From the NCBI GenBank assembly GCA_018607545.1, contig JABBBF010000145.1, positions 1-14,611 of the forward strand: a stretch of DNA of 14,611 bases, written 5' to 3'. Below the pieces are notes generated by a model. The model was not told where the DNA came from and searched no databases. It saw nothing but the letters and a program-made list of their open reading frames with translations. Position 1 is the stretch's first letter. Every line of letters begins with the position of its first letter. The position numbers and the translations under genes were made by a program. Shown here piece after piece: positions 6,552 to 14,611 of this stretch. The stretch comes from SAR92 clade bacterium (GTDB lineage Bacteria > Pseudomonadota > Gammaproteobacteria > Pseudomonadales > Porticoccaceae).

Positions 6552-7327
6552 CCCATAAAACTGACAGCCCTGAATATCTGGCCAAAAAATCATTTTTTAA
6601 TCGCCTGATTACCGTCTATGGGCGCAAGCCGATACTGGAAATACTCTCAGATAGCAGCCTGCAAATTTTCCGTCTGCATCTTGCCGAATCCAATCGTGGC
6701 GGCGGTATAGTCGAGCAGATTAAAACCCTGGCAAGCCAACGCAATATTGAAATCTGTTATCACAGCCGTGAGCAGCTGGCGCGTATCTCACGCAATAGCA
6801 AACAGGACCAGGGCGTTGCCTGCGATATTCACTGCCAGGGCTATGAGCCCTACGAGCAGGCTCTGGAACAGCTGCCCGAAGTATCCCAGCGACCCTTAAT
6901 TGCCCTGGATGGCATTACCAATCCACAGAACCTGGGTATGATTATCCGCAGTGTTACCGCCAGCCCTGCCCATGGTTTGCTACTGCCGAGTAAAGGCTGC
7001 GCGGATATTGGTCCACTGGTAATCAAGGCCAGTGCCGGTACAGTGTTTAAGGGGAATATTCTGCGCTGTGATTCCCTCGCCCGCACGCTAAAAGAGTTTA
7101 AGCAGAAAGGCTTTGAAATCTGCATCCTCTCCTCCCATCAGGCCACCCCGCTTGCGGAGTTTAAGCCGACTGCACCGGTTATCTATGTGTTGGGCAATGA
7201 GACTGAGGGTGTCAGTAAAGAGATTGCTGCGTTAAGTGATCACCGGGTGGGTATTCCTATGGCCAATGGTGTGGAGTCGCTTAATGTGGCGATTACTGCG
7301 GCTTTAATTGCTTTTAACGGGCTTTAG
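6548..7327 (+). CDS. TrmH/SpoU-family RNA 2'-O-methyltransferase
   Basis: 259-aa SAM-dependent RNA methyltransferase with a SPOUT knot. An N-terminal substrate-binding domain begins around V-Y-G-R-K-P-I-L-E at 23-31, as in RlmB/TrmH-type enzymes. The three catalytic-domain motifs are present: motif 1 NPQNLGMIIR at 125-134 with its Asn and Arg; motif 2 around VLGNETEGVS at 214-223; and motif 3 IPMANGVESLNVAIT at 236-250. The architecture suggests 2'-O-ribose methylation of rRNA or tRNA. Which nucleotide is modified cannot be told, so no symbol is given. It starts at the ATGA overlap with the DUF2520 gene and is the last gene of the plus-strand run, ending 3 nt before the stop codon of the convergent MFS gene. 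Confidence 0.93.
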   Translation: MTHKTDSPEYLAKKSFFNRLITVYGRKPILEILSDSSLQIFRLHLAESNRGGGIVEQIKTLASQRNIEICYHSREQLARISRNSKQDQGVACDIHCQGYEPYEQALEQLPEVSQRPLIALDGITNPQNLGMIIRSVTASPAHGLLLPSKGCADIGPLVIKASAGTVFKGNILRCDSLARTLKEFKQKGFEICILSSHQATPLAEFKPTAPVIYVLGNETEGVSKEIAALSDHRVGIPMANGVESLNVAITAALIAFNGL

Positions 7328-7356
7328 CCTCTAGCTTTTACTCGCCTTTAAAGCCC
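7319..7356. terminator. Possible bidirectional terminator at a convergent junction
   Basis: gggcttta (7319-7326) and taaagccc (7349-7356) form an 8-bp inverted repeat around a 22-nt loop, spanning the two convergent stop codons. The loop is long and T-runs are short, so termination is only a guess based on position. Confidence 0.3.
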
Positions 7357-8578
7357 ATAGCGGCGACATTGTCGCGGCAATTACCGATACTACCAATGTC
7401 AGGCCGGCGATCACCGTAAAGGTCTGCGCCAGTCCCACTTGCTCTATGGCTACACCACAGGCCCAGGCACCCAGAGGTGCTCCGGCAAATAGGCAGAGCT
7501 GATAGACTGATGCAGCGCGGGATCGGTGTGAATGGGGTACCTGGTTATGGAGAATGGTGCGCCCCAATGTCATCGACATTCCCGAGAAGGCACCCCAGGC
7601 AAAGATCACCGGAAAGAGTATCCAGAAGTTGGGCATAAGGGCGACCGCTGCGAGCAGTCCACCGCGACCGAGAAAACTGATAATCATTAGGCGACCCGGT
7701 CGCTTAAAGGTATTTTTCTGGCGGCTGACCACAAAGTTGGCCAGTACAATACCCATGGTAAAAGTTACCTGGAGTATCGCATAGAGCCCTGCCCCACCCT
7801 GATAGGCTTCTCTGGCCAAAAGCGGCATACCAACCAGATAGACACCAAAGGCGAGAAAGCCTGTGGCGGTGACCAGCAGCAATAGATGCAGCAATGCTTT
7901 ATCGGTTAGGAACAGGGCAAAGCCGGCACGCAGCTCTTGCCATGTTTCGCGCTTTGGCTCATCTGTGTCGGCTTTAGGGTCTGCTTTACTGTCGACAATA
8001 TCCGCATCTATCACTAGCTGTGGATGGCTGCGTTTAATCAGTATTGAACTGAGGGCAAACATCAGCATCTGCACAATCAGCAATGTGGTCAGGCCCAGAG
8101 TATCGAGCTGGCCAGCGATCACAAAACCGATGCCCTGGGCAATAAACTGCACCATCACTACCTTGGCCACGGCCTGGTGCATAAGGTCCTGAGAGGCATA
8201 GCCAAGCAGGCTTTCCCGGGCCGGCTGGACAAAGGCCGAGATGCTTCCAAATACCATGCCAAACATCAGCAGTAGCGAGAAGGTAAGCTCTCCAGATAGG
8301 GCGGCACCAATCAGGATGGCAATTGGCAGGCTGTAGAGAAGATAGAGCAGCGACAACCAGGAGCCGCGATGGCGGCGATCTGAGATAACCCCGCCGGGTA
8401 GAATAAACAGCAGGTTGGGCAATAGTACCGCGAGCTGAGCAAGACCGAGACGGCTGGGTGATAGCTCCAAGACGCCGACTACTAACCAGGGATAGAGAAC
8501 CGTGTGCAGCCCCATGGCCAGGTTGCTAGTGCCGATGGTTGCCAGAAAATGCCGAAAATGAAATTCCTGTGCTGCCAC
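7331..8578 (-). CDS. Major facilitator superfamily transporter
   Basis: 415-aa inner-membrane protein with roughly 11-12 hydrophobic helices in two halves. The loop after the second helix carries the MFS motif A as G-G-V-I-S-D-R-R-H-R-G at 62-72. The two halves are joined by a charged cytoplasmic loop containing D-S-K-A-D-P-K-A-D-T-D-E-P. Overall it resembles the EntS-like/MFS_3 branch, which includes efflux proteins, but the substrate and direction are not evident. The start is GTG (8578-8576), because the preceding gene's TAG occupies 8581-8579 directly. AGG overlaps that stop region, so translation is probably coupled to the 74-aa gene. It is the last gene of the minus-strand block. Confidence 0.88.
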   Translation of the reverse strand: MAAQEFHFRHFLATIGTSNLAMGLHTVLYPWLVVGVLELSPSRLGLAQLAVLLPNLLFILPGGVISDRRHRGSWLSLLYLLYSLPIAILIGAALSGELTFSLLLMFGMVFGSISAFVQPARESLLGYASQDLMHQAVAKVVMVQFIAQGIGFVIAGQLDTLGLTTLLIVQMLMFALSSILIKRSHPQLVIDADIVDSKADPKADTDEPKRETWQELRAGFALFLTDKALLHLLLLVTATGFLAFGVYLVGMPLLAREAYQGGAGLYAILQVTFTMGIVLANFVVSRQKNTFKRPGRLMIISFLGRGGLLAAVALMPNFWILFPVIFAWGAFSGMSMTLGRTILHNQVPHSHRSRAASVYQLCLFAGAPLGAWACGVAIEQVGLAQTFTVIAGLTLVVSVIAATMSPLWALKASKS

Positions 8579-8803
8579 CTATTTGCGCCACTTGCGTATG
8601 CTGGATTTCAGCCACACAAGGCTGGCGGCAGCGGCAATAATAATCCCCAGAACCAGCAGTGCGATCAGCAGATTTTCCAGCAGTGAGCTGACCGAGACTT
8701 TATAGAGTTTGACTGCCATCAGTAAAAAGGCGGCACAGCCGAACATGGAAGCGAGCCATGCGGAGCGCTGCCTGATGGCTTTTTTTGTAGCGGCCTTTTT
8801 CAA
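8579..8803 (-). CDS. Small two-helix membrane protein of unknown function
   Basis: 74-aa protein that I do not recognise. It has a strongly basic N-terminus (K-K-A-A-T-K-K-A-I-R-Q-R), a first hydrophobic segment at about 16-32, a second at about 42-64, and a basic C-terminus (K-S-S-I-R-K-W-R-K). Both ends are therefore predicted cytoplasmic, with a short periplasmic turn. The start is TTG at 8803; it is supported by an excellent ribosome binding site (agagga) 8 nt upstream and by the lack of an earlier start. Its stop codon is immediately followed by the GTG start of the MFS transporter, with no intervening base. The pairing suggests an accessory role for the transporter or simple operon co-expression; the sequence does not distinguish these. 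Confidence 0.75.
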   Translation of the reverse strand: MKKAATKKAIRQRSAWLASMFGCAAFLLMAVKLYKVSVSSLLENLLIALLVLGIIIAAAASLVWLKSSIRKWRK

Positions 8804-8811
8804 AAGCTGAT

Positions 8812-8817
8812 TCCTCT
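8812..8817 (-). promoter_or_regulatory. Ribosome binding site deciding the TTG start of the 74-aa gene
   Basis: agagga on the minus strand ends 8 nt before the TTG at 8803-8801. It is the reason for choosing this non-ATG start over Met20. Confidence 0.75.
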
Positions 8818-8832
8818 ATTAACTTATTTATA

Positions 8833-8869
8833 ACGCTCTTTTTTACACGCTCTTTTTTTACACGCTCTC
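8833..8869. repeat. Short A/T-tract tandem repeat between two genes
   Basis: Plus-strand units acgctc followed by a T-tract and ac occur at 8833-8846 and 8847-8861, and a partial unit (acgctctc) at 8862-8869. On the coding (minus) strand this reads as gagcgtgt plus A-tract repeats beginning at the stop codon of the 141-aa gene. No inverted symmetry is present, so it is not a classical terminator. Confidence 0.8.
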
Positions 8870-9293
8870 AACCGGCATCTTTTACCCATTCACAGCGGAT
8901 TTGAATATCCGACTGGTCAGGTTCGTGGGCTCCACCATCGGTGGCAAAAACAAAGGAGTGCAGTCCGGACATCTCTGTCTCCAGATGCACGGTTGCGCTG
9001 ACCCAGTACATTTTACGCAGCAGCGACTCAAACTGTTCAAGCCAATAGTTCCACTCGTGCTCGACACCCTGATAGGATGCCCCAAAGTGCATCACTTCGG
9101 TCATCAGGCTGGCATCTGTTGCCTGCTGTTCTGGCACTGAAAACATTTCCCGATTGACCAGGCTCCAGGACTCTGCGGAGGGCAGCTGCTCCATGGCATC
9201 GCGGTTGTGACGCCGATGGTAGGCAACCTCGTCGGCGGCAATATTTTTGATGCAGCCGTAGACGACGGATTCACTGCGAATATCAGTATTCAT
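8868..9293 (-). CDS. Hypothetical protein, 141 aa
   Basis: I do not recognise this protein. It is soluble, rather acidic, without a signal peptide or transmembrane helix, and rich in aromatic residues in the middle (Y-Q-G-V-E-H-E-W-N-Y-W-L-E-Q-F-E). A segment at about 84-115 (L-L-R-K-M-Y-W-V-S-A-T-V-H-L-E-T-E, then G-L-H-S-F-V-F) looks like an alpha helix followed by two beta strands and is the most family-like part. The start at 9293 is well supported by an agggag ribosome binding site 6 nt upstream. It lies 53 nt downstream of ligA and 64 nt upstream of the 74-aa gene on the same strand. Coding is supported by the good start signal and lack of a better overlapping frame. Its function cannot be inferred. 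Confidence 0.78.
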   Translation of the reverse strand: MNTDIRSESVVYGCIKNIAADEVAYHRRHNRDAMEQLPSAESWSLVNREMFSVPEQQATDASLMTEVMHFGASYQGVEHEWNYWLEQFESLLRKMYWVSATVHLETEMSGLHSFVFATDGGAHEPDQSDIQIRCEWVKDAG

Positions 9294-9346
9294 TGTCTTC
9301 TCCCTGTCTGTCTAAAATCCTTTAAATAGGCACACTTGAGCCTGGG

Positions 9347-11377
<2,031 letters not shown>

Positions 11378-11410
11378 TTAAGAGACCTTTTAAGTCAGTG
11401 TCCTTGTAAA

Positions 11411-12241
11411 TCAGTGATCCTGACTGCGTCGAAAAGAGACATCGCGGGCGCGCTGTCGGTAGTGATCAATTGTCTGGCGGGTCATGGAGCTGCGTGTTTC
11501 ATCGAGAACGCTCAGGCTCAGTGCGTCGGACAGGGTATCTACCGATTCCGTCATCACTTCAAAGGCGGCTACTGGATCTTCAATATCCTCCAGTGCCATA
11601 AACAGGGTTACGCCAGGCGTGGTCATTTCATTGATGGTATTTAAATCAAAGGTACCCGGGTTGACCAGATTGGCCATGCTAAACAGCACTTCTCCAGAAC
11701 CGTCTTCATTGAGATGGCGCTGGAATATTTTTAGCTCACCGAAGCGAAAGCCCACTTTTAAAGCGGCTTCCTGGAGATCACGACCGCTGAGCATCTCGCC
11801 TTTGGGGGCCATTAAATGCATAACCAGTATCTGCTCCTGCATGGTCTGGTTGTTGGCCCGCGCTGTCTGCTCGGTCTGCTTTTCAGGGATTTCTTCAGGT
11901 TCTGGCGAGTCGTTTAAATCGAACTGTTCCTGACGCGGCTGGTTAAAACCAAAGTCAGGTTTGTTGTCGAGCGCACGGCGCAGGTTTTCTTCGACCTGCT
12001 GAATGTCGTCTTCATCTCTGATACCGACCACTCTACCGCCACCAGAGGGAAACTGGCTGGCATTAAACAGATCATCATCCTCTTCACTATCGGCTTTTGA
12101 CGATTTCTGCAATTTGCGAGAGGACATATGCAGATTTTCATATCGATGATGTTTAATACGCCGCGCGCCGTCCAGTATGATCGCCAGTAAAACCAGCAAA
12201 CCTATGGCGATTAAAACTTCTCTTGGGCCAATTAAATCCAT
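11411..12241 (-). CDS. zipA: Cell division protein ZipA
   Basis: 276-aa inner-membrane protein that tethers FtsZ to the membrane at the division site and stabilises the Z-ring. The N-terminus has a short periplasmic end and one transmembrane helix at about 8-24, followed by basic residues (R-R-I-K-H-H-R). An acidic, Gln/Pro-containing linker covers about 45-132. The globular FtsZ-binding domain spans about 135-265 (I-L-V-M-H-L-M-A-P, L-F-S-M-A-N-L-V-N-P-G-T-F-D, G-V-T-L-F-M-A-L). It is shorter than E. coli ZipA (328 aa), with the difference mainly in the linker. It sits between smc (143 nt upstream) and ligA (33 nt downstream), the expected gammaproteobacterial order. The ATG start has only a weak ribosome binding site. 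Confidence 0.95.
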   Translation of the reverse strand: MDLIGPREVLIAIGLLVLLAIILDGARRIKHHRYENLHMSSRKLQKSSKADSEEDDDLFNASQFPSGGGRVVGIRDEDDIQQVEENLRRALDNKPDFGFNQPRQEQFDLNDSPEPEEIPEKQTEQTARANNQTMQEQILVMHLMAPKGEMLSGRDLQEAALKVGFRFGELKIFQRHLNEDGSGEVLFSMANLVNPGTFDLNTINEMTTPGVTLFMALEDIEDPVAAFEVMTESVDTLSDALSLSVLDETRSSMTRQTIDHYRQRARDVSFRRSQDH

Positions 12242-12325
12242 AGAGGCTAAATACTCAGCTATTTGTTACTTTTATAGTTGGGGAGAATGGCTGCTGCCAG
12301 ACCCATCTTTACTTTTGTTGCCTTG

Positions 12326-12351
12326 CTGTCCTTTCCTATTCTGCCCTTTCC
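12326..12351. repeat. Imperfect direct repeat in the smc-zipA intergenic gap
   Basis: ctgtcctttcc (12326-12336) and ctgccctttcc (12341-12351) are 15 bp apart within the 143-bp gap between smc and zipA (12242-12384). On the transcribed strand they are purine-rich (ggaaaggrcag). I see no good hairpin terminator and no convincing promoter in the gap. A tataaa-like sequence lies nearer zipA on the minus strand without a matching -35 box. Confidence 0.6.
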
Positions 12352-12384
12352 CACATACTCTTATTTATTGTTCTTAAATTATTA

Positions 12385-14611
12385 TCAGGCATCCGCCAGT
12401 TCTGCGGCCTGATTGACATCTACGGTTACCAGGCGTGAAACACCGGGCTCGTGCATGGTCACACCCATTAACTGATTGGCGACTTCCATGGAAATCTTGT
12501 TGTGGGTGATAAAGATAAACTGCACCTGCTCAGACATCTCTTTAACCATATTGGCATAGCGACTCACATTGGCATCATCCAGAGGCGCATCGACCTCATC
12601 AAGCATACAGAATGGTGCTGGGTTTAGCCTAAATATAGCAAATACCATGGCGATCGCTGTCAAAGCTTTTTCACCACCAGAGAGCAACTGGATAGAGGCG
12701 TTCTTTTTACCCGGAGGTCTGGCCATCAGGGTGACACCAGTATCCAGCAGGTCGTCGCCGGTCATCTCGAGATAGGCGTGGCCGCCGCCAAAGAGTTTCG
12801 GGAACAGTTCCTGAATATGCTTGTTGACCAGCTCAAAGGTTTCTTTAAAGCGGGTGCGCGTCTCGCGATCAATCTTTTGGATTGCGGTCTTCAATGTGTT
12901 CAGTGCTTCTTCAAGCTCTGCATTCTGTGCATCCAGGTAATCTTTGCGCTCAGATTCAATTTTGTATTCGTCGATGGCGGCGAGGTTAATCGGCCCCAGT
13001 CGCTGGATGCGATTGGCGATCAACTGCAACTGCTCTTCCCAGTCGACCATCTCAGCATCGTCGGCAAGGTTTTCCAGCAGGGTTTCAAGGTCGCCCTGCT
13101 TTTCAGTAATCTGCTCTTCGATAGTGCGGCTGAGAGTGCTTATTTCCTGGGCGGCAATGCGCTGTTTTTCCAACTTGCTGCGCACAGCCTGAAGCTGATT
13201 CTCCAGTTCTCCGCGGAGTTTTTCCTGCTCGCGCATCTGGTGATCCACAGACTCAAGTGAGGTTCTAGCTGCGCCGAGCTCGTTATCTACCGCCAGTCTC
13301 AACTCGAGCTTTTCTTCCAGCTCAACTTTGTACTTGTCGGTGGGATCATCTTTGATATTAAAGGCTTCGCGCAGCTGTGCACGACGTTCCTGAAGTCTGG
13401 TTACCTGAACTTTAAGACGCTCGATACCTTCAAGAATAGAGGTTAACTGAGTGGTTAACGAGCCTTCGCGGACAGCCAGGTCGTGGCGCTTATCGCGATC
13501 CTGGCGAGACATCTGGCGACTGCTATCCAACTGCTGACGTAACTGATCGCGCTGGGTGACCAACTCTTCGCGCTGCTGGGTATCGGCATCCATTTTTTCA
13601 ATGGCCTGCTGCAGTACCTGACGCGCGGTGGCGAGATTTTCCTGCTCGCTGCTCTGCTGTTGCTGAACATCGGCAAGTTCTTTCTCGGCGCGCGCTTTAC
13701 GCGCTTTAAGCTGTTCGATTTGGACCTGGAAACCACTTAGCTGGGAGCGCAGATCTGCGTAGTTGCTCTGTTGCTGGGCAACACTGGCGGCAATTTCCTG
13801 ACGTCGGGTCTCCAGTGCTTGCAGCTGGTTTTCATTGGCCTGGCGCTGGGTTTCCAGTTCGCTGACCTGGGTTTCAATCTCTTGCTTCTGATTGTTTATA
13901 GTAGCCAGTTCCTGCTTGCGCTTAAGGACACCGGCAGTGGCATCTTTGTCGCGCGCAACGCGCAACCAGTTGTTGCCGAGCCAGATACCATCGCGGGTAA
14001 CTACCGACTCGATAGCAGACAGGGATGGCTGCAGGGCCAGCGCTTCAGAGAGGCTCTCTGCGGCATAAATATTATTGATCAGACCACGAGCTGCATCACC
14101 AGAGATCAACTCGCTAAGTAACTTGGCCTTGTTTCCCGAAGTCTGTACTGCGCTATTGCCTTTGCCGATTAACAGTAACTCACCTTTTTTAAAGTCATCG
14201 AGCAGACCAATATTGGCCGCAATATCATCGACGGCGACGGCTTGTAGATAACTGCCCAAGACAGTTTCTGCGGCAACTTCCCAGCCTTCATCTGGCTTGA
14301 CCGAATCGGCAAGGCGAGCGTTGGCGCCGAGGCCTTTGGACTCGAGCCACTGCTTTTCAGCATCATCACCCATCGCCGCTTGCTGCAGCGCTTCCAGTGA
14401 GGCTCTGCGGCCTTCAAGGGTCTGCTGACGGCTGCGTGCCTGATCAAGGGCTGTGCTTAATTCTTTTTCACTGCTGCGCGCTGCTTCAATTTCCTGACTG
14501 TTGTCCTGTCGCTGAGCGTCGATGGATTTGCGCGCTACTTCTGCATCATTGAGCTGATCCTGAATCGCGGCCATCTCTTCTTCGGCCGGGCTGGCCTGAA
14601 AACTACTGGCT
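12385..14611 (-). CDS. smc: Chromosome segregation ATPase Smc, C-terminal part
   Basis: Partial gene: 741 codons plus the stop are visible and the frame is open to the window edge. An ATG at 14574 is internal, since the 12 codons before it also read through. Smc compacts and segregates chromosomes together with ScpA/ScpB. The visible part starts at the end of the N-terminal coiled coil. A hinge domain follows at about 65-215 of the visible protein (G-L-G-A-N-A-R-L-A-D, G-I-W-L-G-N-N-W-L-R-V), then a long returning coiled coil rich in Gln/Glu/Arg. The C-terminal ATPase head has the ABC signature L-S-G-G-E-K about 100 residues from the end, Walker B P-F-C-M-L-D-E-V-D, D-loop A-P-L-D-D-A-N-V and the switch His in F-I-T-H-N-K. 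The Walker A head lies outside the window. An intact Smc argues against a MukBEF-type organism. zipA follows 143 nt downstream. Confidence 0.97.
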   Translation of the reverse strand, partial: ASSFQASPAEEEMAAIQDQLNDAEVARKSIDAQRQDNSQEIEAARSSEKELSTALDQARSRQQTLEGRRASLEALQQAAMGDDAEKQWLESKGLGANARLADSVKPDEGWEVAAETVLGSYLQAVAVDDIAANIGLLDDFKKGELLLIGKGNSAVQTSGNKAKLLSELISGDAARGLINNIYAAESLSEALALQPSLSAIESVVTRDGIWLGNNWLRVARDKDATAGVLKRKQELATINNQKQEIETQVSELETQRQANENQLQALETRRQEIAASVAQQQSNYADLRSQLSGFQVQIEQLKARKARAEKELADVQQQQSSEQENLATARQVLQQAIEKMDADTQQREELVTQRDQLRQQLDSSRQMSRQDRDKRHDLAVREGSLTTQLTSILEGIERLKVQVTRLQERRAQLREAFNIKDDPTDKYKVELEEKLELRLAVDNELGAARTSLESVDHQMREQEKLRGELENQLQAVRSKLEKQRIAAQEISTLSRTIEEQITEKQGDLETLLENLADDAEMVDWEEQLQLIANRIQRLGPINLAAIDEYKIESERKDYLDAQNAELEEALNTLKTAIQKIDRETRTRFKETFELVNKHIQELFPKLFGGGHAYLEMTGDDLLDTGVTLMARPPGKKNASIQLLSGGEKALTAIAMVFAIFRLNPAPFCMLDEVDAPLDDANVSRYANMVKEMSEQVQFIFITHNKISMEVANQLMGVTMHEPGVSRLVTVDVNQAAELADA

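Noticed and set aside
11484..11933. 149-codon plus-strand open frame
   Set aside because: Antisense to zipA, which has a complete and recognisable domain structure.
12778..13260. 160-codon plus-strand open frame
   Set aside because: Antisense to the Smc coiled-coil region; its apparent composition is a by-product of Glu/Gln/Leu codons on the other strand.
14169..14574. ATG at 14574 as the true start of Smc
   Set aside because: The frame stays open to the window edge, and a start here would omit the Walker A head and N-terminal coiled coil that every Smc needs.

Overview
The window looks like an ordinary chromosomal segment of a gammaproteobacterium, probably a marine Cellvibrionales/SAR92-like or Pseudomonas-related lineage. 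The main support is the minus-strand order smc - zipA - ligA, which is conserved in Pseudomonas-like gammaproteobacteria. ZipA is gammaproteobacterial, and Smc replaces MukB here. GC content looks close to 50%, genes are tightly packed, and no gene-free stretch reaches 300 bases. I see no rRNA, tRNA, CRISPR array, IS element or phage gene. The taxonomic placement is inference.

Layout. (1) 1-2046, minus strand: an acetolactate-synthase-like thiamine-diphosphate (ThDP) enzyme with a tandem-repeat N-terminal extension. Its stop codon overlaps the start of a second gene that leaves the window at base 1. That fragment (58 codons visible) resembles the N-terminus of citrate-synthase-fold citryl-CoA lyase-like proteins. 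(2) 2234-7327, plus strand: a seven-gene run encoding a VC0807-like membrane protein, a YciI protein, an SH3/coiled-coil membrane protein, a periplasmic cyclophilin, PdxJ, a Rossmann/DUF2520 protein and a TrmH/SpoU RNA methyltransferase. The last four are almost contiguous (gaps of 5 and 7 nt, then a 4-nt overlap). A perfect 10-bp hairpin at 3317-3341 divides the run into 2234-3304 and 3390-7327. (3) 7331-14611, minus strand: smc (C-terminal two thirds), zipA, ligA, an unrecognised 141-aa protein, a 74-aa two-helix membrane protein and an MFS transporter. This block meets the plus-strand run tail to tail with only 3 nt between stop codons.

How the genes relate. smc, zipA and ligA serve chromosome organisation, septum assembly and DNA joining. 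The plus-strand run mixes envelope functions (SH3 protein, PPIase, VC0807-like protein) with cofactor and RNA metabolism (PdxJ, DUF2520 protein, methyltransferase). The ThDP enzyme and its citrate-synthase-like partner look translationally coupled and may form a small carbon-carbon ligase/lyase pathway of unknown substrate.

Most notable points: the ThDP/citryl-CoA-lyase-like pair; the four 21-bp in-frame repeats at the start of the ThDP enzyme gene; and a PdxJ whose motifs look more like Bacteroidota-type PdxJ than the E. coli type. I did not find a clearly new defence or mobile system.
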